Below, piece by piece: positions 6,987-15,009 of a stretch of DNA of 64,000 nt. Positions within the stretch are counted from its first letter, which is position 1, and the number at the start of each line of letters is the position of its first letter. Both the position numbers and the translations under genes were made by a program. Source of the stretch: JAIOQJ01 sp963718635 (GTDB lineage: Bacteria; Planctomycetota; Planctomycetia; Gemmatales; Gemmataceae); assembly GCA_963718635.1 (NCBI GenBank), contig OY970367.1, positions 248,001 to 312,000 of the forward strand, written 5' to 3'. Under the pieces are notes generated by a model that did not search any database, was not told the origin of the DNA, and was given only the letters and a program-made list of their open reading frames with translations.

Positions 6987-8726
6987 ATGGCCACGCCATC
7001 GATAATTTACTGCGATGAATCAGGAAATGACGGTCCAAACTATCTGAATCCCAAGTCGCCGTTCTATGTTCTGGCCGGCTGGATTGTTCCGGAAGATAAG
7101 ATTCTCGACGCGAGCCTAGAGATGGAGAGGCTCCGGAGTACGCACTGTCGTGAGGCAATTGAGCTCGGATTCAGCACGTTCAAGGGAAAGCCTTGGGCCG
7201 TCAGCGAATCTATGACGCGATTGGGAACGATGGGCTTAGTCCCGATGTATGTTTTGGCCGAAAAACGATTCTGCATTGCAGCCAAAATTGTTGAGACATT
7301 TCTTGACCCGTACTTCAATCCTGCGCTCCACGTGCAATTTTCATCGGATTTCATTACCAAACAAGAACTTGCGAACACACTTTACGAGCGATTGAGCGAC
7401 GCAGCGCTGCGTCGCTTTGCTGAAGCCTACCGAGCGCCGAGCCAACTCAAGCTCGAACAAGCGCTTGAAGAAATTGCTCTGGAATGCAAAGGATCCGTAA
7501 ACCCAGAAACGACAGAACTTCTTTTTGGAAGCAAACCCCGATTGGCCGAGATCGCAGAAGCGGAAATCGGAGCGGTAAAGATCTGGGGAAAAGCCATTGG
7601 TACATTGAATGCGCCCTGCTTGATTTCATTTCTAATGTTGATCGAAGAGCTTGGACAGCAAGGATACTTCCGACCGAAAAAAGTGGTTCACGACGAACAA
7701 GGTCCGTACCAAGAGGACTATCAGCGTTTGTTCCTTCAATTCAAGGGGGCGAAGGAAGTGCGGATTCAGATGAACGGAATGCAGGTTCCATTTGGAGCCA
7801 TTCGAGTGATCGAGGATTTTGAGGTCCAGCGTTCGGTCGATCAACCACTGATTCAGGCTGCGGATCTTCTCGCCGGCAGTATCGGGCATCTAGCAACCTC
7901 ATTGATTCGTGGGCGGGTGCTACATCGTCAAGAAATAGAGCTAGGCGGCCTTCTTTTTCCCGCAATGCTTCAGAAGGAAATACTTCTGACGAATGTAATC
8001 TGTTCAACACGGATGTTCGGCAAGATCGGGGAGGCCATTCGGATCGCGTATCCATCTGTTTCGGATCATGAGCCGAAAACTTCTGAGGAGTCGGAGATCA
8101 AATGGAAGAGCACATTGCCTGAAGGGGAATTGGAAGTACTTCCGGCTCTCCGCGGCGAGCGATCCAGCCAAGAAAAGCCTGCTATTTCAATTAAGTTCAC
8201 GCTTCCGATTTTTTCCATCGCCAGTGTAGCGAAAAATGAACTGAGGGTTTTGTTTCCGCCTGGAAAGGCCTTTGGCGAGACAACGGATGTTGAGCGATGC
8301 TTGCCCATCTGGACGCGCCGCGACCTGGCGGATTCCTTTCTGAATAAGAATGATTGGACCGAACCGCATTACGTCATCGAGTTCGGAGCGAAAGAAATTC
8401 CCGACTTTGTGGAGCGAATACGCGCGATTTCAGAATGGACGGCTTACGTTCGAATGAACTTGTTTGAGGAGGAAGCGAAATATCCCTATCCCATTCTTCG
8501 ATTGGCAGACGACCTCGAACGAATTTGGGCACGGATTCAACGGGTCGGCGCTAACGGTCTCCTCGACGCTGTTTTCAAACACCATGAGATAGGAGGGCAG
8601 GTTATTCAATCGCTCCTGCTATCTTCGGGGGAATATATCGCGATACGGCCAACTGACGGCATGAGGGCAGAAGGGCGCACTCGCGACGAGGCTGTGGCTA
8701 GACTTACATCGTTAATTCAGAACTAA
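6987..8726 (+). CDS. DUF3800 protein with long C-terminal extension
   Basis: A 579-residue protein. The N-terminus YCDESGNDG (residues 8-16) and the later QAADLLAGSIGH (about 289-300) are the acidic motifs of the DUF3800 family, which is predicted to have an RNase H-like nuclease fold. Family members are usually about 220-300 residues; here some 250 extra residues follow (from about 350). They include an Ile/Phe-rich segment (ISIKFTLPIFSIAS) and a helical part (ILRLADDLERIWARIQRVG), with no recognised domain. The base composition is visibly more A/T-rich than the flanks, and the gene splits the coupling ATPase from its partner, so it is probably acquired cargo. Defence or toxin roles are inference only. 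Confidence 0.75.
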   Translation: MATPSIIYCDESGNDGPNYLNPKSPFYVLAGWIVPEDKILDASLEMERLRSTHCREAIELGFSTFKGKPWAVSESMTRLGTMGLVPMYVLAEKRFCIAAKIVETFLDPYFNPALHVQFSSDFITKQELANTLYERLSDAALRRFAEAYRAPSQLKLEQALEEIALECKGSVNPETTELLFGSKPRLAEIAEAEIGAVKIWGKAIGTLNAPCLISFLMLIEELGQQGYFRPKKVVHDEQGPYQEDYQRLFLQFKGAKEVRIQMNGMQVPFGAIRVIEDFEVQRSVDQPLIQAADLLAGSIGHLATSLIRGRVLHRQEIELGGLLFPAMLQKEILLTNVICSTRMFGKIGEAIRIAYPSVSDHEPKTSEESEIKWKSTLPEGELEVLPALRGERSSQEKPAISIKFTLPIFSIASVAKNELRVLFPPGKAFGETTDVERCLPIWTRRDLADSFLNKNDWTEPHYVIEFGAKEIPDFVERIRAISEWTAYVRMNLFEEEAKYPYPILRLADDLERIWARIQRVGANGLLDAVFKHHEIGGQVIQSLLLSSGEYIAIRPTDGMRAEGRTRDEAVARLTSLIQN

Positions 8727-9071
8727 TTCAGAGCATGAGGGCATTCGCAAGTTCATCGTGGGACGAGACGTCGATCGGCCGATTTTTGAGCGTTTGCAAT
8801 TTTCGTCAATCGGTTTTCCCCGCCCCAACCAACGACATTCGAGGCCGAGGCGGGGCCTATCGAACGCGGCGGCCGCCATAGACGCTGTCCCGGTCCGCAT
8901 CAGGCGGGAGGGTTGTCCCGTTCACCCAAGGTCGTTGCCTCGATCCGACATAAAGGAGGCCCGCTTCCGCCAGGTGCCTGTGTCGGCGGAAGGGGGAGGG
9001 CACGCGGTGGTGCTCCTCGCGATGATGGTCGCGGGTTGCGACAGGACGACCAGTGTAACTGCTCGCCATGC
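8727..9071 (-). CDS. Possible small basic protein in a 345-base gap (8857-9075)
   Basis: The gap between the DUF3800 gene and the replication-relaxation gene holds one weak candidate on the minus strand: GTG at 9075 (ATG at 9069) to 8857, 72 residues, His/Arg rich (TRDHHREEHHR). Its start overlaps the upstream stop as GTGA, which hints at coupled translation. Composition alone does not prove it is coding. Nothing else was recognised in the gap. Confidence 0.25.
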
Positions 9072-9944
9072 TCACGCCGATTGACGGGCGGAGGCCATTG
9101 CCGTCGCGCTAACGCTGCCTTTTGTCAGCCGCGAGAAAAGCGGCACGCGCAGGCTCCGATGGTCGAGCCAGCACGCGGACGTGACGGCCTCCGGAATCTT
9201 CAGGTACGCATCGAGCGTACTGCCATAGACGAGCGAACGCCGCGGATCGCGGGCGAGGACAGCGGCGGCAGCAAGGATGTTGCGCATGCGCTCTTCCCCT
9301 CCAGTCACGACGACAAGTACGCGGAACCGCTGCTGCGACTCATCGGCGTAGGCGTCGTAGAACTTGATCTTCCGTTGCCAACTGTCGGCATCCTTTTCCG
9401 ACCGGACACGTTCACTCCCGCAATCGATCTCCACGAAAAACTGGAATGCCCGCGAGTCCGGGAGGAGCAATTGGAAGGCGAGGTCCGGATAGAGGAAGTC
9501 GCTCCCGGCCTGGAGCCGGACGGTGTTCTCGCGCTGTAAGTTCGCGAGCGTGATGCCGGCGCCATGGGCGGCGACGGCGGTATGGACCAGGAAATCGGCC
9601 AAGGCGTTCGCGTGGCGCTGCCGCGCGATGCCGATGGGGCCGAATGTGTGGCGGGCAGGCAATGCGGCCGTATGGCCGTGCAAGAGGCGGTGGCCGAGCG
9701 GAGTCAGGGTGTAATAGGCTGGGGCACCGGGTCCGGAAGTGGCATAGCGGTGAACAGCGACGCGTTCGGCCTTTGCAAGAGTTCGCATCCGTTCGCGGAC
9801 GCGGCGGGCGTCTTTGAATGCGAGCGGAAAACTTCGGCTGATCTTGCAGATCTGTTCGGCCGTAAGCGGCGAGACCGCCAGTGCGGCGAAGACGGCGAGG
9901 TCTCGCTCGGTCACCATCGTGAGGCTGGCGGTAGGGGTAGTCAT
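9072..9944 (-). CDS. Replication-relaxation family protein (copy A)
   Basis: A 290-residue protein from the ATG at 9944 (MTTPTASLTMVTERDL). The winged-helix N-terminus (LAVFAALAVSPLTAEQICKI, then RRVRERMRTLAKAERV) and the HALADFLV-type segment around residue 110 match the replication-relaxation (Replic_Relax) family found on plasmids and conjugative elements. The later FFVEIDCGSERVRSEKDADSWQRKIKFY stretch has the spacing of a nuclease-like D/E...K core, and RVLVVVTGGEERM follows. It is presumed to act with the coupling ATPase at 4552-6831. A second family member is at 24971-25882. Confidence 0.7.
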   Translation of the reverse strand: MTTPTASLTMVTERDLAVFAALAVSPLTAEQICKISRSFPLAFKDARRVRERMRTLAKAERVAVHRYATSGPGAPAYYTLTPLGHRLLHGHTAALPARHTFGPIGIARQRHANALADFLVHTAVAAHGAGITLANLQRENTVRLQAGSDFLYPDLAFQLLLPDSRAFQFFVEIDCGSERVRSEKDADSWQRKIKFYDAYADESQQRFRVLVVVTGGEERMRNILAAAAVLARDPRRSLVYGSTLDAYLKIPEAVTSACWLDHRSLRVPLFSRLTKGSVSATAMASARQSA

Positions 9945-9973
9945 GGGGCGGGGGCCAAGGGTACGATGTCGGC

Positions 9974-10005
9974 GATCATACCTCGCTCGCATGGCCGACG
10001 AAAAA
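9974..10005 (+). repeat. 32-bp direct repeat, left copy
   Basis: This matches 12176-12207 with one mismatch and contains the promoter-proximal bases, ATG and first codons (MADEK) of the primase-like gene. The copy here reads into a short dead-end frame, MADEKGSILSRTIA. The pair brackets the 10.0-12.2 kb cargo. Confidence 0.8.
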
Positions 10006-10131
10006 GGTAGTATCTTGTCGCGAACTATTGCCTCACCTCAGTATTTCGACTAGTTTTTGATTGACAGGTGGAGGCGAGATGTTCGATTTAGCCGGAATCT
10101 CACGGGTGAGTTGACTCGAGGAGCTAATCCA

Positions 10132-10875
10132 ATGGCAAGGCGAGTAAGGCAATCGTTTTTTCGCCGTCATGTTGCGGGAATCGTGGTAACAATCTCGATT
10201 TTCATTTCTGCTGGCTTGGCTGCCATGACTATCCGATATTATTCAAACAAACATCAGCAGCAGCGGTCGGTTGCAGAGGTTCCTTCGCCTGACCCAGAAA
10301 CGAAAATCGCTACGCCGCCGCGAAACCTCAATGGAGGGGCAATTCTGCCGAAGAGGAAGATTGATTTGCCTGCAGCGAAGGTTATCGAAACGTCGAAACC
10401 GGCCTCTCTACGTGCAGGGCAAGTTCATTTCGTAAATCGCACACCCACTACATGGCGAATTGAAGTCAAATCTTATGTCGATCAATCAGGCGCGTTACAC
10501 AAGCTGAATAATGCATTCACTATTGCTCCAGGCGAGCAGCGCATCCTCAATACGGATGGCCGCGAATTGCTCGCATCGCGAATCTCCTATAATGTTACGG
10601 CTCTTGGCTTCACAACGCCCTGGGACAGCGATGAGACGGATTTTGACAAGAATTGCAATCTAGTTTTCAGGTTTGACGAGAGATATTTTCGCCAACATGT
10701 GAAATCTATCAAAATGCTAGATGTTACTTCACTTCAGAAGTTGTACTCATCATCGACCAATGCTGTTTTCGCCGATCGCTTGACCACAGAATGGATGAAA
10801 AAAGCGAACACAATTCTGGACGAACCAGTCTTGTTAAGTGCGAAGCGCAGCTTTAAAAGAGCATTTGAAGACTGA
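10132..10875 (+). CDS. Membrane-anchored cargo protein (possibly the first part of a longer gene)
   Basis: A 247-residue product from the ATG at 10132, with GAGGAG ten bases upstream. One membrane helix lies at about residues 14-34 (VAGIVVTISIFISAGLAAM), followed by a Pro-rich linker. A beta-rich domain (VHFVNRTPTTWRIEVKSYV ... FTIAPGEQRI) then reads like an extracytoplasmic beta sandwich. No family was recognised. Its 3' end overlaps the next frame by 38 bases. An extra A in the A4 run at 10855-10858 would explain the split, giving ...KRSFKEHLKTDDQ... and one product of about 497 residues. The DNA is A/T-richer than its flanks. Confidence 0.65.
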   Translation: MARRVRQSFFRRHVAGIVVTISIFISAGLAAMTIRYYSNKHQQQRSVAEVPSPDPETKIATPPRNLNGGAILPKRKIDLPAAKVIETSKPASLRAGQVHFVNRTPTTWRIEVKSYVDQSGALHKLNNAFTIAPGEQRILNTDGRELLASRISYNVTALGFTTPWDSDETDFDKNCNLVFRFDERYFRQHVKSIKMLDVTSLQKLYSSSTNAVFADRLTTEWMKKANTILDEPVLLSAKRSFKRAFED

Positions 10876-11623
10876 CGATCAGTCCATCAAATCTCATTTG
10901 CGCATGTTGCAACTCAGACAGCGCTGGCTCACCGAAGACATGTATGTAAATGCGAAGATGGCGGCGTTTCTGCGAGACGACCCGCCTAACAAAAATGAAG
11001 TATATGGCATAGCGCTTGCATTGGCGTTCTTCTTAACATTAGCTAAGAGCGAGGCTGATTTTGGCGACACCAACTCTGAACTCGAAGAAATCGCATCGCA
11101 ACTCGTTGAGGCGCAGAAGGCGGCGGACAATACGGCCGTTGCAAAATTGACTGCAAGAATTCAGAAACTTGAGCAACTGCTCGACGAAAAGAATGATCTG
11201 TATGCAGAACAGTACGACAACTACTTGTCTGAACTCGTCAGATTGCGAACACTCCAAAGAGATATACGACAGGATTTCCGGACGCCACTCGAAAAATTTG
11301 TCGATAGTATACAGGGAAAAGTTAGCCTTGAAATCGACGTCTCTCATCCAAGAATTCCATTGACAGTGAGCTATAGCACGGATCACGGGCCGTCAGTATC
11401 CATCGGTGGCAAGGCGCCGTCATCATCGCCGAAACTTTCGTTAGGCAAGGACCTGCAAGTCGGCATTGATACCAAGAACCGAAAGTTGTTCGTGGAAACT
11501 GAGAAAGGTGCGATGCTGTCCTATGATTTGGGGGACCGGCGTGTTGACCTTTCATTTCCTGTTGCGAAATACAAACTGGCTTATTTCGGCTTTGACATCG
11601 TCTTGAGTCTGCGTTTAGAGTAG
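10838..11623 (+). CDS. Coiled-coil cargo protein (second part, or separate gene)
   Basis: The frame from GTG 10838 (or ATG 10904) encodes up to 261 residues. It holds a hydrophobic stretch (YGIALALAFFLTLA), a strong coiled coil (LEEIASQLVEAQKAA to LSELVRLRTLQRDI) and a C-terminal beta-rich part (VSLEIDVSHPRIPLTVSY ... VDLSFPVAKYKLAYF). The GTG has no ribosome site, which favours either coupled translation or one gene with the preceding frame. The function is unknown. Membrane helix plus coiled coil plus beta domain could make a membrane assembly; that is inference. Confidence 0.6.
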   Translation: MRSAALKEHLKTDDQSIKSHLRMLQLRQRWLTEDMYVNAKMAAFLRDDPPNKNEVYGIALALAFFLTLAKSEADFGDTNSELEEIASQLVEAQKAADNTAVAKLTARIQKLEQLLDEKNDLYAEQYDNYLSELVRLRTLQRDIRQDFRTPLEKFVDSIQGKVSLEIDVSHPRIPLTVSYSTDHGPSVSIGGKAPSSSPKLSLGKDLQVGIDTKNRKLFVETEKGAMLSYDLGDRRVDLSFPVAKYKLAYFGFDIVLSLRLE

Positions 11624-11628
11624 AAAAG

Positions 11629-11895
11629 TCATTTGTTGTTTTCCGTTTTTTTTGCAGCCTCCTTTGCAACATCCGAAATGCGACTGCCTTTTAAGAGCAT
11701 TCTTGTTTCTGTCTGTTTTTGCTGTATTCGTTGCGTCAGCCATTCTTGAAATGTTGGATTCTCGCTCTCATCCTTCGTGGGCCGATTCTCGGCCGCATTT
11801 GCCCTTTTCGGGTCATGGTCGATTTCTTTTGTATTGTTTTCCTGCTTTTTTGGTTCACGATCGGTGGGCTCGCGATTGGGGGATTCTATAGGCAT
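11629..11895 (-). CDS. Small hydrophilic protein, convergent to the cargo gene
   Basis: An 88-residue highly charged, probably disordered protein from the ATG at 11895 (MPIESPNREPTD). A short helix (TFQEWLTQRIQQKQTETRM) is followed by a Lys-rich end. An earlier ATG at 11934 is excluded because it lies upstream of the predicted transcription start. It faces the coiled-coil gene with only five bases between stops. The sequence resembles no family I recognise. It may be a small partner or antagonist of the cargo; no direct evidence supports that. Confidence 0.5.
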   Translation of the reverse strand: MPIESPNREPTDREPKKQENNTKEIDHDPKRANAAENRPTKDESENPTFQEWLTQRIQQKQTETRMLLKGSRISDVAKEAAKKTENNK

Positions 11896-11922
11896 GTTTG
11901 TGTTTGGGAAAGAATATGCACT

Positions 11923-11951
11923 ATCATAACACATAGCCGTTTGATGCGCAA
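11923..11951 (-). promoter_or_regulatory. Promoter of the small cargo gene
   Basis: The minus strand reads TTGCGC (11951-11946), a 17-base spacer and TATGAT (11928-11923). The predicted start leaves about a 20-base leader before the ATG at 11895. Confidence 0.55.
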
Positions 11952-12175
11952 GGCTTTTGCCAAATGCAATAGCGTTTCGTTTTGAGACTATGGCGGCTGC
12001 GATTCGATTCCTTCGGTAGATTCTCTATCAATCGATGATCTCTGTATCGGTTGCGTTGAGACGGAGTGAGAAATTACGGCCTCGAACATTGAACATTGAA
12101 ATTACCCGAATTGTTGAACGGGAGTCCTCCGTGGAAGTAGTAGTCAGCTAATAGAGGACACGGTAAAATTGCATC

Positions 12176-12207
12176 GATCATACCTCGCCCGCATGGCCGA
12201 CGAAAAA
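12176..12207 (+). repeat. 32-bp direct repeat, right copy
   Basis: This is the partner of 9974-10005 (one mismatch). It contains the functional ATG (12193) of the primase-like gene. DNA between the two copies (about 2.2 kb) appears to be an insertion that duplicated this sequence. Confidence 0.8.
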
Positions 12208-13389
12208 CCCCGCTTCATAAAAGTCGATGATCTGGTGCCGCAAGTCTCAATCGAGCAGGCGGCGGCCTATTACGGCGTCGAGCTCCCGCAATTGCAACAG
12301 ACGACGGCCGAAATCCGGGCACGCTGCTTCCTGAATTGCGGGAAGACGGTGGAAGGGAGCGAACGGGCGCTCGCGATTCAGGCCGACGACCCGACGAAGC
12401 GGTGGAAGTGCTTCCAAAGCGGCTGCGGCAAGGCGGGCAATTTCGTGTCCCTCTGCGATCTGCTGCGTCCTGGGGAGAACGCCGGGGGCAAGCCGCGCGG
12501 GGACCGCTTCAAGGTGATAGCGGCCGATATTGCGGCGATGGTGGCCGGGGTGATGCGCGGCGTCGATCTCCAGGCCGTGGCCGAGAAGAAGCCGGCACCG
12601 CCGCCGCTTCTCACGAACACTCCCCTCGCACGGTCCGAGAACGAACGGGCGCGGGCGCTCGTCAATTTGGACGACAAGCTCACGAGTGACCCGGCAGTGA
12701 TGACGCCGAAGGCGTCGTTCTTCTTCCGGACGCAGCCCTTCCTCACGCCGGAAACGTGCCGGCGCCACCGCATGGGCTACCTGCCGCGGTCGACCGGTGA
12801 AGACAAGGCGGGCGGCACGATGCGGGGGAAGGTCGTCTATCCCTACCTTTCGGAAACGGGCGAACTGCTCACCTGGTTCGGGCTCGACCCGGAATTCGCG
12901 GAGAAGCTCGCCGAATGGGAGAAGTCCGACCGATCGGAGAAGGAACCGTCCCGCTACCATTTCGTGAAGGGGTTCCATTGGGGCATCGAGCTGTGGGGCC
13001 AGCACCTGCTCGGTGACCCGTCGAAGAAAGCGCGCCTGGAGTCGTTCGGGCTGCCGCTCGTCTCGGAACCGCACGATGCGATTTTTCTCGCGGAACAGGG
13101 GCTCCCTGCGTCTGCGCTCGTGCAGCCGGCCATCACCCGCGAGCAGGCGGTGAAGGCAGGGAAACTCGCGAAGGAACATGCCGGCGGGAAGCTCGCGATC
13201 TTCCTGAAGAATGACGCGGCGAGCGAGCCGCTGATGAAGCAATGCCTCGGCTACCTGGCGCAAGAGTGCTTCGTGCGGCTGGCGTGGACGCCGAAGAGCC
13301 ACGGCGGGAAGCTTGCGGGGCGGATCGTGTCGTCGCTGCGGCCGGAGGAGTGGAAAATGGTCGACGCGGAAAAGACATTGGTCGCGTGA
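12193..13389 (+). CDS. CHC2-type primase-like protein
   Basis: A 398-residue protein. Residues 30-80 hold a zinc-finger arrangement (IRARCFLNCGKT ... WKCFQSGCGKAGNFVSL) like that of DnaG/CHC2 primases. A middle segment (GKVVYPYLSETGELLTWFGLDPEF) resembles the primase core lead-in. A TOPRIM-like fragment (AIFLAEQGLPASALVQP ... GKLAIFLKNDAASE) is present without a convincing ExxD..DxD set, so priming activity is uncertain. The ATG at 12193 lies in the repeated 32-bp block. Replication of the element is its likely role. It precedes the HEPN/MNT pair, which is convergent. Confidence 0.7.
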   Translation: MADEKPRFIKVDDLVPQVSIEQAAAYYGVELPQLQQTTAEIRARCFLNCGKTVEGSERALAIQADDPTKRWKCFQSGCGKAGNFVSLCDLLRPGENAGGKPRGDRFKVIAADIAAMVAGVMRGVDLQAVAEKKPAPPPLLTNTPLARSENERARALVNLDDKLTSDPAVMTPKASFFFRTQPFLTPETCRRHRMGYLPRSTGEDKAGGTMRGKVVYPYLSETGELLTWFGLDPEFAEKLAEWEKSDRSEKEPSRYHFVKGFHWGIELWGQHLLGDPSKKARLESFGLPLVSEPHDAIFLAEQGLPASALVQPAITREQAVKAGKLAKEHAGGKLAIFLKNDAASEPLMKQCLGYLAQECFVRLAWTPKSHGGKLAGRIVSSLRPEEWKMVDAEKTLVA

Positions 13390-13395
13390 CGTTTG

Positions 13396-13713
13396 TCACG
13401 CGACGGGATCCTGCACGAGCACCTTGTGCTCGTTGACGATGCGGCGAAATGATTCCGTCGCCGTACCGAGGTCCAATAGATCGACCTTCATTGGGAGCGA
13501 CGACTCCTCAAATGCGTCTTGAAGGGCGCACAGTGCGTGTGGCGGGAGCGGTGCTTTGCAATCAACGGCGAGGTCCAGGTCGGAAGTAAATTTGGCGGTC
13601 TCTCGGGTGCGGGAACCAAACGCCCAGACGGTACACGTCGGCACGTGCGCACGGAGGATCGCCTGCACGGTCGCCAGGTGTTCCGGCCGAAGGTCAAGCG
13701 GAGCGGGCTTCAA
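13396..13713 (-). CDS. MNT nucleotidyltransferase (antitoxin-type)
   Basis: A 105-residue minimal nucleotidyltransferase. It has the GS-x10-DxD active-site motif (FGSRTRETAKFTSDLDLAV), followed by VDLLDLGTATESFRRIV. The probable start is the TTG at 13713, inside the 3' end of the HEPN gene, giving a 20-base overlap and coupled translation. In HEPN/MNT pairs of the HI0073/HI0074 type the MNT protein modifies or neutralises its HEPN partner. The longer upstream frame has no coding character. It ends convergent to the primase-like gene. Confidence 0.8.
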   Translation of the reverse strand: MKPAPLDLRPEHLATVQAILRAHVPTCTVWAFGSRTRETAKFTSDLDLAVDCKAPLPPHALCALQDAFEESSLPMKVDLLDLGTATESFRRIVNEHKVLVQDPVA

Positions 13714-14092
13714 GTTGCGCAAGGAGAATGCGGGCGTTTGCGAGGAATGGCCTTGCCGACGCGAAGACGAGGGCTGCCACCTGCGCGTCGTAGACATGCG
13801 AGGTCTGGTTGCGCGCGCTACGGTACTCGAACCACTGCTCCACGTTTTCGATGTATCCCCTCTCGGCCGCCGTCCGCAGCAATTCGTTATACTGCATCCG
13901 GTCCACGGGGTCGCCGTGCTGTGTTTCCAGTACCCGCTTGATGAAGCGGAGCGCAAGTTCGTGGGAATACTCGAACCGTTGGATCACGCCGTCGCGGATG
14001 ATCTCGCTTCCAGGTTCGCGCTCGGCAGCGGCGAGGCCGTCTTCGAGTTGCTGGAGGGCACTGCGGATCGGGGTGAGGTCGAGCGTGGACAT
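13694..14092 (-). CDS. HEPN protein, nucleotidyltransferase substrate-binding family (HI0074-like)
   Basis: A 132-residue helical protein from the ATG at 14092 (MSTLDLTPIRSALQQL). It carries the HEPN motif Rx4H as RNQTSHVYD near the C-terminal third, plus the family-typical EYSHELALRFIKRVL and GYIENVEQWFEY. The HI0074 family pairs with an MNT nucleotidyltransferase, which here overlaps its 3' end. HEPN members are often RNases held in check by the partner, so a toxin-antitoxin or defence module is likely by family, not shown here. Confidence 0.85.
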   Translation of the reverse strand: MSTLDLTPIRSALQQLEDGLAAAEREPGSEIIRDGVIQRFEYSHELALRFIKRVLETQHGDPVDRMQYNELLRTAAERGYIENVEQWFEYRSARNQTSHVYDAQVAALVFASARPFLANARILLAQLEARSA

Positions 14093-14238
14093 GGCGGAAG
14101 GATAGCGGAACGGTATCCCGCTCGTACAGAAACGAACGCGGATAGAGTGAGGCACGACCAACGTTGCGCCCGCTTTCCCACGCCAATCGGCGGGGGAAGG
14201 GTCCCCGTCCCGGGCCGCCCCGCGTACGCGGAAGAGTG

Positions 14239-14382
14239 GGTGACCATTCTCGCGGCTCCTTTCGAACACCACTTTTGAAAGAGAGGCCGCGAGCCCCCGG
14301 ACCAAGCCGCAAGTATCGCTGGTGTCAGCGTTTGCGTGTCGCGGGGCGGGGGCTCGCGGCCGTCTCCGCGAGAATGGTCACC
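14239..14382. repeat. Nested inverted repeats (large cruciform)
   Basis: A perfect 17-bp outer pair, GGTGACCATTCTCGCGG (14239-14255) with its complement (14366-14382), encloses a perfect 14-bp inner pair, GGCCGCGAGCCCCC (14285-14298) with 14348-14361. The central loop is about 50 bases. It lies between the HEPN promoter region and the iterons. Confidence 0.75.
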
Positions 14383-14690
14383 TCGATAGAGGCGTAGTCC
14401 CCGGCTAGGGGAACAGACGCGAGGTCGATCTCCGATCGCCCGCGGCTCCGTCGTCCGGCCGGTTGGCGCCGACAGCGTGAAGGCCGAAACGAGATCAGGT
14501 GGAAAGTGCGGGGGTGCATCATGGAGAATCGCGACGGTTCAGATCGTCGATAGTGGCGGAATCCCCTACCGATCACCTTGCGATTCTTGACATCGTTCGC
14601 AATTCCTGACGAAAAATCGCCGCGGACTTTTTCAGGCCGTGTTCGAGTTTTTATCTGCGACCGAATACGAATGTATTCCGGTAGTGCCAT
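14325..14690 (-). CDS. Doubtful ORF beside the origin region
   Basis: A 121-residue Arg-rich frame starting MALPEYIRIRSQIKTRTRPEKV. The first 35 residues read like protein. The rest overlaps the nested inverted repeats and has no coding look. It may be the relic of a gene. No family was recognised. The remaining gap (14093-14840) otherwise holds the inverted repeats, a 14-base block repeated at 24960, and an A/T-rich stretch at 14740-14785. Confidence 0.2.
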   Translation of the reverse strand: MALPEYIRIRSQIKTRTRPEKVRGDFSSGIANDVKNRKVIGRGFRHYRRSEPSRFSMMHPRTFHLISFRPSRCRRQPAGRRSRGRSEIDLASVPLAGDYASIEVTILAETAASPRPATRKR

Positions 14691-14844
14691 ACGGAGGAAA
14701 TTTTCTGAAAAGCAGGCGGGCCAAAGCCCGCACTCCCCTCTTTGCTTTTAACAGATAGTATTTGTATCTATTTGTAGGCGGTCGCTGGTTGCTGCGATTC
14801 TTGGCTTACCAAAGAGGAAAAACAATACCACGCGACAGTAAAAA

Positions 14845-14918
14845 GGTCCGGCAAATGCCGATAGTTGGTCCGGCAAATGCCGATAGTGGTCATAAGAAAA
14901 GGTCCGGCAAATGCCGAT
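14845..14918. repeat. Three 18-bp iterons (probable plasmid-type replication origin)
   Basis: Three exact copies of GGTCCGGCAAATGCCGAT at 14845-14862, 14867-14884 and 14901-14918. Start spacings are 22 and 34 bases, about two and three helical turns. Each contains the palindrome CGGCA-AA-TGCCG. They sit just past the 3' end of the repA-like gene, next to an A/T-rich stretch (14740-14785). Confidence 0.75.
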
Positions 14919-15009
14919 CGCCATCGTGGCGTTAGTTCAGTTGTTGGTGTCTTGACTCCCTTCGATTTGTATCCACTCGGCGTACTCCGGAAACGCGAAA
15001 TCCAGACGC

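Noticed and set aside
12247..13302. 351-codon minus-strand ORF
   Set aside because: Antisense to the primase-like gene; Arg/Leu-rich shadow composition.
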